Under the pieces are notes generated by a model. That model searched no databases. It saw only the letters and a program-made list of their open reading frames with translations, and had not been told where the DNA came from. Position numbers and translations under genes: made by a program. Below, in pieces: positions 52,801 through 54,240 of a stretch of 64,000 nucleotides of DNA (its first letter is position 1; every line of letters starts with the position of its first letter). The stretch is from Girardinichthys multiradiatus (Eukaryota; Chordata; Actinopteri; Cyprinodontiformes; Goodeidae), in the NCBI RefSeq assembly GCF_021462225.1, contig NC_061804.1, positions 9,103,740 through 9,167,739 on the forward strand, read 5' to 3'.

Positions 52801-53477
52801 TAACATTAGGGCTTGGGCCAGGGCTGTATTGGGCCCTAAGCAGAATTTGATTTGGGGCCTATCTTCCTGTTAAGACCATCACCACCACTAAGAGATCTTC
52901 AATGCAGATCTGGTTGAGACTGGGAGAGGGGGCAAGTTTAATTGACAGAGCTTAATAGCAATCACAGATAATTGCTTGTTATTTGCTGGGATGTATTTGT
53001 GAACATACCAAGCTCAAACACAAAGAAAAGATTAAATTTGTAGCATCAGGTTGTAACTATGGTAACACAATCAAGCAATAAAGATTATTCTTTGTACTTT
53101 TACAAAGTAAACCTATCAATTCTTTTAAATCTTTAAAGTTGTTTAATGTATCTATGCTGAACCCCTTAAATCAAATTAATTTGTATTTTCATCTTCAATA
53201 AACAAATATTAAAATTATAGATCTATGGTCTGTGTTAAAGTTTGGGCATTAAAGGGAGGACCCTGAGGGTCTGGTGGCCACAAGCAGTGGCTTAATTCAC
53301 TTCTGCCTTGGGCCGGCTATGTGTGTAATTATAATGGAGGGCCCAGATCCAACAGATCCAACACCTTTCAGCGTGTTTAATAAACAAAGACATGAAAAAT
53401 ATGATGTTCCGTGTGTTAAACGTAGAAAGAACCGCTTTCTCCTACCTGTCAGTGAGTGCTGGCGGTGTGCCACTCAT
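1642..53477 (-). CDS. arhgef12: arhgef12 (LARG) gene model, 34 coding exons visible, 3' end outside window
   Basis: This is a Rho guanine nucleotide exchange factor of the PDZ-RGS-DH-PH class, which couples activated G-alpha-12/13 (through its RGS-like domain) and plexin-B tails (through its PDZ domain) to GDP/GTP exchange on RhoA at the membrane. Exon peptides such as [57 protein letters not shown] and [18 protein letters not shown] match LARG and not its paralogue PDZ-RhoGEF (arhgef11). The 34 exons sum to about 4.0 kb, roughly 1330 codons, compared with 1544 residues in human LARG. Every junction from exon 3 to exon 34 keeps phase; exon 2 does not. The last exon is not seen and probably lies left of position 1. 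Teleosts often keep a and b copies, and I cannot tell which this is. Exons follow as separate entries, numbered in transcript order. Confidence 0.95.
1900..2121 (-). CDS. arhgef12: arhgef12 exon 33
   Basis: Encodes [20 protein letters not shown] followed by a Glu/Ser/Pro-rich stretch ending SESAELN. Acceptor TTGCAG, donor GTAAGT, in phase with both neighbours. This tail region is poorly conserved in the family, so the call rests on position, phase and splice sites. Confidence 0.85.
2226..2501 (-). CDS. arhgef12: arhgef12 exon 32, acidic tail
   Basis: Starts [13 protein letters not shown] and runs into a strongly acidic stretch ([11 protein letters not shown], then [17 protein letters not shown]), then [20 protein letters not shown]. 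The acceptor is CCCAG and the donor GTAGGC at 2225, which is weaker than others in the gene but gives the correct phase into exon 33. The acidic run is likely disordered. Confidence 0.82.
2705..2845 (+). mobile_element. Short decayed Rex3-like LINE fragment
   Basis: Plus-strand text resembles the Rex3 segment at about 52419-52500: a PPGRLP-like stretch (CCTCCTGGGCGCCTCCC) followed by the GGAGACC and GGCCGGGG blocks. It lies in the intron between arhgef12 exons 31 and 32. A minus-strand ORF here (2677-2859) is a shadow of the repeat, not an exon. Too diverged for exact ends. Confidence 0.5.
3030..3680 (+). mobile_element. Decayed Tc1-like transposon relic
   Basis: Plus-strand remnants of a transposase: [11 protein letters not shown] around 3191-3223, where the catalytic Asp of the usual WTDETK has become Asn, and HGGGSM near 3313-3330, with stops and frame changes between. 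No intact ends were found. Inside the arhgef12 exon 31-32 intron. Confidence 0.6.
3863..4409 (+). mobile_element. Solo LTR with 5-bp target duplication
   Basis: A 547-bp block that starts TGTCATGAT and ends CCATGACA, giving TG...CA termini in a short inverted repeat. It is flanked directly on both sides by CCTAA (3858-3862 and 4410-4414). A TATATAAG box near 4180 and a T-rich upstream half fit an LTR promoter. There is no internal region, primer-binding site or second LTR, so this looks like the product of LTR-LTR recombination. A retrotransposon or endogenous retrovirus source cannot be distinguished from the LTR alone. Confidence 0.72.
4563..4657 (-). CDS. arhgef12: arhgef12 exon 31
   Basis: Encodes [20 protein letters not shown] and LSESILSS, immediately after the PH domain. 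Acceptor TTTCAG, donor GTATCT. Phase agrees with exons 30 and 32. Confidence 0.86.
4738..4818 (-). CDS. arhgef12: arhgef12 exon 30, end of PH domain
   Basis: Encodes [20 protein letters not shown], the C-terminal helix of the PH domain with its invariant Trp (human has VWQDLICRMAASVK). Acceptor ATCCAG, donor GTGAGT. Confidence 0.92.
4900..4987 (-). CDS. arhgef12: arhgef12 exon 29, PH domain
   Basis: Encodes [19 protein letters not shown] and then AQTVSDRR, the late beta strands of the PH domain; nearly the same as human LARG (NKALFVISMSDNG). Acceptor CTTCAG, donor GTGAGT, phases agree. Confidence 0.94.
5404..5571 (-). CDS. arhgef12: arhgef12 exon 28, PH domain core
   Basis: Encodes [20 protein letters not shown], then [20 protein letters not shown], matching the LARG PH core that packs against the DH domain and contributes to RhoA exchange. 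Acceptor TTTCAG, donor GTAAGA. The plus-strand ORF over this exon is a shadow. Confidence 0.95.
5745..5820 (-). CDS. arhgef12: arhgef12 exon 27, DH-PH junction
   Basis: Encodes [20 protein letters not shown], the conserved start of the PH domain (human NLDLTKRKMIHEGPLVWKVN). Acceptor TTGCAG, donor GTAAAT. Confidence 0.95.
6150..6300 (-). repeat. tRNA-derived SINE fragment
   Basis: On the minus strand there is a pol III A box TGGTGTAGCGG (from 6288) and a B box GGTTCAATTCC (from 6240), spaced as in a tRNA promoter, followed by a C/T-rich body. The block resembles a common fish SINE. It lies in the intron between arhgef12 exons 26 and 27. Confidence 0.65.
6533..6610 (-). CDS. arhgef12: arhgef12 exon 26, end of DH domain
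   Basis: Encodes [20 protein letters not shown], the last DH helix leading into the PH domain (human RLEDYQRRLDTSSLK). Acceptor CAACAG, donor GTAAGA, phase 0 at both ends. Confidence 0.94.
7112..7212 (-). CDS. arhgef12: arhgef12 exon 25, DH domain
   Basis: Encodes [20 protein letters not shown] and [14 protein letters not shown], part of the long DH helix that contacts the Rho switch regions in family structures. Acceptor TTACAG, donor GTGAAC. Confidence 0.95.
7306..7420 (-). CDS. arhgef12: arhgef12 exon 24, DH conserved region 3
   Basis: Encodes [20 protein letters not shown] and [11 protein letters not shown], the most conserved DH block (CR3), containing the [10 protein letters not shown] motif found across Dbl-family exchange factors. 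Acceptor TTTCAG, donor GTATGA. Confidence 0.96.
7573..7698 (-). CDS. arhgef12: arhgef12 exon 23, DH domain
   Basis: Encodes a Glu-rich [13 protein letters not shown] and then [20 protein letters not shown], ending FNLFMQ. This matches the DH segment of LARG (human ATFCSNQPFALEMIKSRQKK). Acceptor TTTCAG, donor GTCAGC. Confidence 0.95.
8452..8537 (-). CDS. arhgef12: arhgef12 exon 22, DH domain
   Basis: Encodes [20 protein letters not shown] and QIGDDLLAW (human RKRNETSVIDQIGEDLLTW). Acceptor TTACAG, donor GTAAGA; ends on a codon boundary. Confidence 0.94.
8930..10225 (+). mobile_element. Penelope-like (Neptune-type) retroelement relic with inverted end copies
   Basis: Plus-strand remnants of the C-terminal part: degraded reverse-transcriptase text around 9400-9570 (including [12 protein letters not shown], LEHKL and VIRTLEHRV) and a GIY-YIG-type endonuclease region at 9760-10010 ([19 protein letters not shown], then a [16 protein letters not shown] stretch and VKEAIYLK). 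The sequence at about 10055-10205 recurs in inverted orientation at about 8965-9245: TTTTTCAGCAATTCACACC near 10065 matches the reverse of GGTGTGAATTGCTGAAA near 9226. Such inverted terminal pieces are a known trait of Penelope-like elements. It lies in the intron between arhgef12 exons 21 and 22. Many stops; not functional. Confidence 0.75.
10886..11032 (-). CDS. arhgef12: arhgef12 exon 21, DH conserved region 1
   Basis: Encodes [20 protein letters not shown] and then [20 protein letters not shown], the first DH helix (CR1), which contains the conserved Glu of the TE(R/A)xHxR motif. Acceptor CTTAG, donor GTAATG. Confidence 0.95.
11102..11434. mobile_element. hAT-like MITE with 8-bp target duplication
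   Basis: A 333-bp element whose ends form an inverted repeat: left TAGGAATGCAC, right end TAGTGATGCAC on the other strand. The flanking octamers CTGGAAAT (11094-11101) and CTAGAAAT (11435-11442) differ by one base, fitting the 8-bp duplication of hAT elements. It is rich in CGATAT motifs near both ends and has no coding capacity. The right edge of its target duplication is 13 nt from the end of arhgef12 exon 20. Confidence 0.8.
11456..11622 (-). CDS. arhgef12: arhgef12 exon 20, start of DH domain
   Basis: Encodes [20 protein letters not shown], then [20 protein letters not shown] and IKRQEVIN, matching LARG just before and into the DH domain (human [26 protein letters not shown]). Acceptor GGCAG, donor GTGAGG. 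Confidence 0.94.
11716..12002 (+). mobile_element. Internally deleted Tc1-like relic
   Basis: The left end has CAGTGCTATGAAG and the right end reads GGGGGCAAATACTTTTTCTCAGCACTGTA, a typical Tc1 terminus of the same family as 23720-24222. Inside, [11 protein letters not shown] (about 11886-11920) is a piece of the helix-turn-helix region. The catalytic part is missing. Confidence 0.62.
12229..12376 (-). CDS. arhgef12: arhgef12 exon 19, pre-DH linker
   Basis: Encodes [20 protein letters not shown] and a Ser/Pro-rich stretch ending HREEDQEAF. Low conservation; supported by acceptor CTACAG, donor GTGAGT and exact phase on both sides (it begins within the split Ser codon left by exon 18 and ends in AG, completed by the T of exon 20). 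Confidence 0.84.
12552..12767 (-). CDS. arhgef12: arhgef12 exon 18, Ser/Pro-rich linker
   Basis: Encodes [36 protein letters not shown] and [20 protein letters not shown], a probably disordered, phosphorylatable linker between the RGS-like and DH domains. Acceptor TTCCAG, donor GTAAGG. Confidence 0.86.
12768..14287. other. Intron between arhgef12 exons 17 and 18
   Basis: The first 800 bases are A/T-rich with nothing recognisable. The part at about 13630-13980 is richer in CG dinucleotides and holds short open frames on both strands (104 aa plus, 86 aa minus). I see no family match and no clear splice sites. An internal promoter or an old repeat are both possible. Confidence 0.4.
14288..14372 (-). 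CDS. arhgef12: arhgef12 exon 17, linker after RGS-like domain
   Basis: Encodes [20 protein letters not shown] and LSRVDSTS (human KRRGFPSILGPPRRPSR). Phase decides the acceptor: using AAAAG directly before 14372 continues the exon 16 frame, while the nearby CCAG five bases upstream would give a stop after seven codons. Donor GTGAGA. Confidence 0.87.
14519..14633 (-). CDS. arhgef12: arhgef12 exon 16
   Basis: Encodes [20 protein letters not shown] and RINFLPKIK, almost identical to LARG downstream of the RGS-like domain (human [20 protein letters not shown]). This exon separates LARG from arhgef11, whose version reads MDFALNTYMSHAGI. Acceptor GTGCAG, donor GTGCAA. Confidence 0.95.
14683..15600 (+). 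mobile_element. Decayed Tc1-like transposon
   Basis: The left end AGTGCTGTGATAAAATATTTG and the right-end stretch GTAAGGGGACAAAAAGATTTTCACA near 15574-15598 are degenerate inverted repeats. NILWTDE (about 15167-15187), holding the first catalytic Asp, survives inside. Several stops. Lies in the arhgef12 exon 15-16 intron. Confidence 0.7.
15994..16026 (-). CDS. arhgef12: arhgef12 exon 15 (33-nt microexon)
   Basis: Encodes [10 protein letters not shown] within split codons at both ends (human equivalent TAQAVEEDKSS). Acceptor TTGCAG, donor GTGAGA. Its length is a multiple of three, so skipping would keep the frame. Confidence 0.85.
16103..16240 (-). CDS. arhgef12: arhgef12 exon 14, C-terminal helices of RGS-like domain
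   Basis: Encodes [20 protein letters not shown], then [18 protein letters not shown] (human [16 protein letters not shown]). Acceptor GTGCAG, donor GTGAGT. Confidence 0.94.
16339..16444 (-). CDS. arhgef12: arhgef12 exon 13, RGS-like domain
   Basis: Encodes [20 protein letters not shown] and [11 protein letters not shown] (human EKRRPELIPEDLHRHYIQTM). Acceptor TTTTAG, donor GTAGCA. Confidence 0.93.
16589..16631 (-). CDS. arhgef12: arhgef12 exon 12, RGS-like domain (43 nt)
   Basis: Encodes [14 protein letters not shown] (human HLKVSVPDEMSADL). Acceptor TTCCAG, donor GTAAGG. Ends with one base of the Glu codon completed by exon 13. Confidence 0.92.
16737..16835 (-). CDS. arhgef12: arhgef12 exon 11, RGS-like domain
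   Basis: Encodes [20 protein letters not shown] and [13 protein letters not shown] (human LCYLYSDLYKHTNSKETRRIFLEFHQFF). Acceptor GTCAG, donor GTAAGT, phase 0 throughout. Confidence 0.95.
16836..18340. other. Large A/T-rich part of arhgef12 intron 10
   Basis: Low-complexity A/T-rich sequence with short poly(T) and TATA runs, especially 17380-18340. Short minus-strand frames at 17051-17323 have no features of a gene. No recognisable element. Confidence 0.6.
18342..18545 (-). repeat. 5'-truncated SINE copy with (AGTC)n tail
   Basis: Same family as 19207-19573: an AGTCAGTC run at the left, then the conserved body (CATTTTCTACCACTTATTCC through AGGTCGCCAGTCCATCGCAG to CTAAGGGCAATTTAGAGTGACC). 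The tRNA-like head with A and B boxes is missing, so this copy is truncated at its 5' end. Confidence 0.75.
18688..18798 (-). CDS. arhgef12: arhgef12 exon 10, RGS-like domain
   Basis: Encodes [20 protein letters not shown] and [17 protein letters not shown] (human [21 protein letters not shown]). This domain binds and weakly stimulates GTP hydrolysis by G-alpha-12/13 in characterised homologues. Acceptor CCTCAG, donor GTACGT. Confidence 0.96.
18880..18978 (-). CDS. arhgef12: arhgef12 exon 9, entry to RGS-like domain
   Basis: Encodes [20 protein letters not shown] and [13 protein letters not shown] (human HIIGAEDDDFGTEHEQ). The acidic stretch lies where RhoGEF RGS-like domains contact the G-alpha subunit. 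Acceptor ACTAG, donor GTATCT. The intron to exon 10 is only 81 nt. Confidence 0.93.
19200..20133 (-). mobile_element. 5'-truncated L2-type LINE 3' end, hosting a SINE
   Basis: The part 19574-20130 is the reverse complement of the 3' region of the L2 element at about 43795-44424, ending in the same (TTGAA)n-type tail. The insertion is bounded by a 9-bp direct repeat CAGGAACTT (19191-19199 and 20134-20142). A SINE (19207-19573) sits within the tail. Only 3'-UTR sequence is present. Confidence 0.82.
19207..19573 (-). repeat. Full-length tRNA-derived SINE with (GACT)n tail
   Basis: On the minus strand the head has an A box TGGCGCAGTTGG (19550-19561) and a perfect B box GGTTCGATTCC (19507-19517). 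A conserved body follows, ending in GGAATAAGCGGTAGAAAATG and a (GACT)n tail at 19207-19222. It is flanked by a 12-bp direct repeat AACTTCAATTCA (19195-19206 and 19574-19585), which is the target duplication made inside the L2 tail. Confidence 0.85.
20577..21052 (+). mobile_element. Unidentified retro-insertion with 14-bp target duplication
   Basis: The exact 14-mer ATTATCTAGAGTTG occurs at 20563-20576 and again at 21053-21066, bracketing 476 bp that end with an AATAAAAG poly(A)-signal-like motif about 20 nt before the right repeat. Duplication length and polarity fit LINE-machinery insertion. The content has no long ORF that I recognise (a 74-aa frame at 20700-20924 is weak). It could be a processed copy of an untranslated region or a SINE-like element. 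Confidence 0.6.
21190..21420 (-). repeat. tRNA-derived SINE (second family)
   Basis: The minus strand carries an A box TGGCCTAGTGG (from 21410) and a B box GGTTTAAATCC (from 21356). A body follows with the widely repeated fish block that reads ATGAAATTTGTCCTCTGCAT on the plus strand, and a left end rich in CATCAT. Confidence 0.72.
21421..22948. other. arhgef12 intron 8, unremarkable
   Basis: A/T-rich intron sequence. Short frames at 21477-21711 and 21696-21926 lack start context, splice sites and recognisable motifs. I see no element ends. Confidence 0.6.
22949..23074 (-). CDS. arhgef12: arhgef12 exon 8, PDZ-RGS linker
   Basis: Open in the phase expected from both neighbours: [20 protein letters not shown], then [17 protein letters not shown]. 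Acceptor ATTAG, donor GTAAGA. Not conserved enough to align residue by residue with human, so the call rests on phase, splice signals and Ser/Pro/acidic composition. Confidence 0.72.
23720..24222 (+). mobile_element. Decayed Tc1-like transposon
   Basis: [10 protein letters not shown] survives near 23890-23920, and the right terminus reads CTGTAAGGGGACAAATACTT then TTCACAGCACTGTA up to 24222. The left end is not clear. In the intron between arhgef12 exons 7 and 8. Confidence 0.68.
24690..24945 (-). repeat. Old diverged SINE copy
   Basis: Follows the order of the SINE at 19207-19573 with many substitutions: the GGGAGAACATGCA and TTGAACCCAGGACCTCCTTG blocks (24874-24915) correspond to its body and B-box region. 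Ends not defined. Confidence 0.6.
25401..25517 (-). CDS. arhgef12: arhgef12 exon 7, PDZ-RGS linker
   Basis: Encodes [20 protein letters not shown] and [16 protein letters not shown], phase 0 at both ends, acceptor TTTCAG, donor GTAAGT. No clear human counterpart; likely a disordered linker. Confidence 0.75.
25781..26007 (-). CDS. arhgef12: arhgef12 exon 6, end of PDZ domain and linker
   Basis: Starts [20 protein letters not shown] (human [20 protein letters not shown]), the last PDZ strand, then turns into a Ser/Glu-rich linker ([20 protein letters not shown]) ending GTLSDG. Acceptor TTTCAG, donor GTAAGA. Confidence 0.93.
26577..26634 (-). CDS. arhgef12: arhgef12 exon 5, PDZ domain
   Basis: Encodes [19 protein letters not shown], one residue different from human LARG over this stretch. 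It includes the PDZ alpha-2 helix that lines the peptide groove. Acceptor CAACAG, donor GTAAGT. Confidence 0.95.
27420..27910 (-). mobile_element. Decayed Tc1-like transposon
   Basis: Minus-strand transposase remnants: TCATTGTCCTGCTGGAAGGT (27643-27662) and GCATGATGCTGCCACCACCATG (about 27791-27812), the latter encoding the conserved [13 protein letters not shown] segment. The terminus TACTTTTGCAAGGCACTGTA ends at 27910. Intron between arhgef12 exons 4 and 5. Confidence 0.68.
28333..28382 (-). CDS. arhgef12: arhgef12 exon 4, PDZ domain (50 nt)
   Basis: Encodes [17 protein letters not shown], identical to human LARG. Acceptor TTACAG, donor GTGGGT. Confidence 0.95.
28468..28566 (-). CDS. arhgef12: arhgef12 exon 3, PDZ domain start
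   Basis: Encodes [20 protein letters not shown] and [17 protein letters not shown] is the carboxylate-binding loop that receives C-terminal peptides of partners such as plexin-B and some receptors. Acceptor GGCAG, donor GTAAGG. The first codon takes one base from exon 2. Confidence 0.95.
29070..29600 (-). mobile_element. Decayed Tc1-like transposon
   Basis: Contains TTGGCCCACTCTTCTGTGCA (about 29200-29219) and a preceding GCTTCAATCAAGCG block, standard minus-strand pieces of fish Tc1 relics. No intact ends. In arhgef12 intron 2. Confidence 0.55.
29600..29900. repeat. Probable interspersed repeat, class unresolved
   Basis: Composition and phrases such as AGTCCTTGTCATTAATACAGG-like text (29740-29760) and CATTGAACTGG look repeated rather than unique. 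On the minus strand a CCTGATGAAAGACATGAGCC stretch is followed by an AATAAAGT motif. It may be the 3' part of another Penelope-like or LTR element. Confidence 0.3.
30889..30981 (-). CDS. arhgef12: arhgef12 exon 2, carries a one-base frame conflict
   Basis: Acceptor CCACAG, donor GTGAGA. Spliced from exon 1 it reads [18 protein letters not shown] and reaches a stop (SLKLRV, then TGA) inside the exon. The frame that continues into the PDZ exon reads NYEFDPTG, matching human SHDFDPT. Both halves match LARG (human ILNRESPTDKKQK...SHDFDPT), but in different frames. The exon is 93 nt where phase requires 92 or 95. The A6 run at 30942-30947 is the likely site of an extra base. Alternatively translation could start at the internal ATG (30934-30932). 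Confidence 0.85.
31370..31770. other. Locally GC-rich block in arhgef12 intron 1
   Basis: About 400 bp of higher GC content, with CCTCCTCCTCCT runs (31440-31460) and GGAGGTGGAGGAGG (about 31665-31685), about 400 nt upstream of exon 2. It holds short frames on both strands (130 aa plus) without recognisable motifs. It could be an alternative promoter for a start at exon 2. No TATA box or initiator is convincing. Confidence 0.35.
32093..32443 (-). repeat. SINE copy with (TGGA)n tail
   Basis: (CCAT)n at 32099-32118 on the plus strand is the tail, followed by the same body as 19207-19573 and a head-region remnant (CCCCAGGACCTTCTTGCAGCAAGG near 32386-32409). The B box is deleted or decayed. An A/T-poor G9 run at 32152-32160 lies in the body. 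Confidence 0.75.
32465..32585 (+). mobile_element. L2 3'-UTR fragment
   Basis: GGTTTCTTCCTGTTAGAAAG and the following GTTCCATTCCAATGTCTCC... TGCTCAGGAGGATGGATTGC match the L2 3' UTR near 44085-44160 in the same orientation. A short isolated piece next to a SINE. Confidence 0.6.
33830..34655 (-). mobile_element. Decayed Tc1-like transposon
   Basis: Left part GCGCCTTACAACAGTAATAC, then blocks typical of minus-strand Tc1 relics: TAGCTCAAGCTTGGATGAAA (about 34060-34079), GACTGGGCCATTCTAACATG (about 34126-34145) and CACTGCCACCACCATGTTTC (about 34293-34312). The right end near 34640 reads AAGGCCCTGTAC. In arhgef12 intron 1. Confidence 0.65.
34660..36380. other. Intron 1 stretch with one unexplained open frame
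   Basis: Mostly A/T-rich. A minus-strand frame at 35681-35959 (92 aa, with [17 protein letters not shown]) has balanced composition and might be an old transposon or pseudogene piece. I recognise no family and no splice sites. Confidence 0.35.
36390..36880 (-). mobile_element. Decayed Tc1-like transposon
   Basis: Contains CATGAAGCTGCCATCACCGT (36425-36444), TGGTGTCATCTGACCAGAGC (about 36529-36548) and CCATGCAGGCCTGATTTGTG, the usual sequence of minus-strand Tc1 transposase remnants. No full ends. Confidence 0.62.
36890..36990. repeat. Short conserved interspersed repeat
   Basis: CCTTTATTTATCCAGATACA followed by CTCATTAAGATTTAAAATCTC and GGGACCTGGC resembles a repeat seen widely in fish genomes. 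The class is not clear. Confidence 0.4.
36995..37530. mobile_element. Decayed Tc1-like element (ACCGGTAGTG terminus)
   Basis: The right end reads AAATTTTTGACCGGTAGTGT (37501-37520), the complement of the CACTACCGGTCAAAA terminus known from one fish Tc1 family. The left end near 37003 (ACGTTTTACATACACTTTC) is only weakly matched. Internal sequence is heavily decayed. Confidence 0.55.
40144..41738 (+). mobile_element. Nearly intact Tc1-like transposon (DD34E) inside the L2 LINE
   Basis: A 1595-bp element starting CAGGTCCTTCTCAAAATATT and ending in its reverse complement, with inverted repeats of nearly 200 bp (40144-40343 and about 41541-41738). TA at 40142-40143 and 41739-41740 is the target duplication. 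It carries a single transposase gene with one stop codon. The repeats are nearly identical, which points to a recent insertion. Confidence 0.95.
40472..41461 (+). pseudogene. Tc1-like transposase with one premature stop
   Basis: Starts [20 protein letters not shown] with paired-type helix-turn-helix motifs ([17 protein letters not shown]) and an AT-hook/nuclear-localisation-like [10 protein letters not shown]. Catalytic residues: Asp in LFSDESK, Asp in QHDLAPAH, Glu in LNPIENLW, with 34 residues between the last two. The frame is open for 329 codons except for a TAA at 41204-41206, replacing the residue before WFTDHG (the other copy in the window has Lys there, in TTGKWF). Ends KGFPTKY. It would cut and paste DNA at TA sites if the stop were absent. 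Confidence 0.93.
43915..44166 (-). other. 83-codon open frame antisense to the L2 3' UTR
   Basis: Opens [20 protein letters not shown] and is kept in full length in the other copy at 19756-20007 (11 of 83 residues differ). No known domain. Most likely a chance frame in a conserved UTR; see findings. Confidence 0.3.
44425..44840. repeat. C/A-rich, GC-rich low-complexity block
   Basis: Directly after the L2 tail is about 400 bp rich in CCCCA, CAGCAG and CACCAGGC text. It gives open frames on both strands (174 aa plus, 94 and 77 aa minus) that follow from composition. It may belong to another repeat; no ends are seen. Confidence 0.4.
44930..45350 (-). mobile_element. Decayed Tc1-like transposon
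   Basis: TTGTCCTGCTGGAAGGTGAA (44947-44966), CATGATGCTGCCACCACCAT (45098-45117) and TCATCTTACCTTCTTC recur in the order seen at 27640-27820 and in other relics. Ends lost. Confidence 0.65.
46178..46272. mobile_element. Tc1-like terminal fragment
   Basis: ACGGTGCCTAGCAAAAGTAT then TCACCCCCATAACCTTC is a typical end of a fish Tc1 element; nothing else of the element follows. Confidence 0.6.
46282..46958. mobile_element. Non-autonomous DNA transposon, superfamily unresolved
   Basis: A 677-bp block with imperfect inverted ends: left AGGGTGTTTTAACACCTA, right AGGGCGTTTTCTCACTTA on the opposite strand. The left 250 bp carry short palindromic TTCGTTTG/CAAACGA-type and GGTCTTGGTATGG/CCATACCAAGACC motifs (46407-46447). 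No transposase. I know a similar repeat in many fish genomes but cannot name its superfamily from memory. Confidence 0.6.
46959..48600. other. Intron 1 stretch with a Tc1-like scrap
   Basis: A/T-rich. The segment 47915-47990 (GGATTTTATTTTGGGATATC then AGAGTAAAGG) recurs at 58289-58320 and belongs to the 3' part of decayed Tc1 copies. Short open frames at 47255-47652 have no recognisable content. Confidence 0.45.
48632..48886 (+). other. Unidentified exon-like open frame
   Basis: Open from a stop at 48629-48631 to a stop at 48884-48886, reading [20 protein letters not shown], then [20 protein letters not shown] and [16 protein letters not shown]. Codon composition is more protein-like than the surroundings and an internal GTGAGC at 48845-48850 could be a donor. 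There is no ATG in frame before it; the nearest start is a TTG at 48683. It could be an exon of an unknown plus-strand transcript, a retrocopy fragment or chance. I do not recognise it. Confidence 0.3.
49455..49566. mobile_element. Truncated hAT-like MITE, cut by a Tc1 insertion
   Basis: GGGATGCACCAATATGAAAA and TTGGGCC... GGTATCCAATAATAATATTG... ACCGATATTTACCGATATT match the left half of the MITE at 11102-11434. The copy stops at the TA (49565-49566) where a Tc1 element begins; its right half is not found beyond the Tc1 block. Confidence 0.7.
49567..50219 (-). mobile_element. 3' half of a Tc1-like element (same family as 40144-41738)
   Basis: Reverse complement of about 41086-41738 of the intact copy: the terminal repeat from 49567, then the transposase C-terminal part (50233 side down to 49844, ending KGFPTKY). 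The catalytic Glu is present. Where the other copy has the stop, this one reads Lys (TTGKWF), while the second catalytic Asp in QHDLAP has become Asn (FQHNLAP). It ends at the TA at 50218-50219, where another copy starts. Confidence 0.9.
50220..50838 (+). mobile_element. 5' half of a second Tc1-like copy, inserted into the first
   Basis: Begins CAGGTCCTTCTCAAAATATT immediately after the TA and follows the intact copy through its inverted repeat and the first 97 transposase codons (start at 50548, [11 protein letters not shown]), stopping at GVETSRA near 50838. It carries the DNA-binding domain but no catalytic residues. The rest of this copy and the 5' half of its host copy are missing. Confidence 0.9.
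51401..51680. mobile_element. Sleeping Beauty-like Tc1 terminal fragment
   Basis: TAGTTGAAATCAGATATTTA followed by CATACACT (51401-51428) resembles the outer direct repeat of Tc1 elements of the Sleeping Beauty/salmonid type (TACAGTTGAAGTCGGAAGTT in that family). Only one end is visible. Confidence 0.6.
51785..52650 (+). mobile_element. 5'-truncated Rex3 (RTE-clade) LINE
   Basis: Starts with the AGGCGCAGCCAAGGGCCGGA block and keeps an open frame from 51825 or earlier to 52634: [15 protein letters not shown] (catalytic ADD), [54 protein letters not shown] and RPRGRPRTR. It ends PPRPGPG with a stop, then GGATAAAGCGGAAGATGACG. The absence of stops over about 270 codons suggests a fairly young copy. 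Only the C-terminal third of the reverse transcriptase region is present. Confidence 0.85.
51858..52634 (+). pseudogene. Rex3 reverse transcriptase C-terminal fragment (258 codons)
   Basis: Open from the first in-frame ATG (51858) but really the truncated end of a larger ORF, as FADDVV is encoded just upstream (51840-51860). It includes the fifth to seventh RT motifs and the thumb-like segment. It has no promoter and no N-terminal endonuclease, so it is not a gene. Confidence 0.85.
53446..53477 (-). CDS. arhgef12: arhgef12 exon 1 (start codon)
   Basis: ATG at 53477-53475 opens [10 protein letters not shown] plus two bases of an Arg codon, then donor GTAGGA. Human LARG begins MSGTQSTITDR, so seven of the first eleven positions agree including the start and the DR before the junction. 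The phase (two bases left over) fits exon 2 as read from its first base. The 5' UTR and promoter should lie above 53477. Intron 1 is about 22.5 kb and carries most of the mobile elements in the window. Confidence 0.82.
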
Positions 53478-54240
53478 TGGGCTTCCCTTGTCAGCTTCCG
53501 CAGACTTCACCCAAATAACATTTTCATAACAGCTGCTTTATTTAGTCTCCATCAGCTCCGAGAACATCCCAAACAGCATGCGACTTCACCATGAAGGCTT
53601 AAACAACCCAGCTCTTCTCAGACAGAAGGTGTTTTTGTCTCTAAAATCCATTGATGTGAAACCAGCGATGATGCTGCTGAAGATCCAGAAGAAATGCAGG
53701 AATCTTTGGGGTGTTTCAGAAAGCAGCTGCTGCTTGCATCAGAGACATCTGGAAAACTTTAGAGCTCAGGCGGTGAAATATTTTCCCACAGCTTTCCCAT
53801 CCTCGGATAACATTCAAGTTGAAAAGGAGATAATCCTTCATTTTCACCCAAGAAATGCTTCCATGTTGACCCCTCTGTCTTTTCCTGGTGTCCCGGAGAA
53901 AGTTACGTCCAACTCCGGCTTCTGAAAGCCCAAACGAGCTTTTTGCTTTTCTTTCCGCTGGTTTGAAGGCGTTTGGTTTTCCGACAGCTCCTTCAGCAGA
54001 TGGATGGTCACTTTAAGGTTCGCTTTAACGTTCAGGCAGCCCTGGTTGTAGCTCCGCTCAAGCTTGATGCGAATGGAAAAAGGAAAGGCTCTGCGCCCCC
54101 TCCCAACGCGGAGAAACACCACCTTCCTCCCGGTGCGTTCAGGGGAACCTCGTACTTTTCTAAATTCTCAGAGTTATGTTGTTTAAATCACTGCTTCTGC
54201 TTCTTCGTGTTTATTGGCAGTTGGCAAATGAATTGATCCA
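53478..54240. promoter_or_regulatory. Probable 5' UTR/promoter region of arhgef12
   Basis: Less A/T-rich than the sequence to its right and contains scattered CG dinucleotides, directly upstream of the arhgef12 start codon. Short frames on both strands (for example 53578-53925 plus, 53844-54122 minus) have no motifs. I cannot place the transcription start; no clear TATA box. Confidence 0.45.

Noticed and set aside
53844..54122. 92-aa minus-strand frame as an upstream arhgef12 coding exon
   Set aside because: The arhgef12 start at 53477 matches the known MSGT N-terminus, so sequence above it should be 5' UTR or promoter; the frame has no family match.
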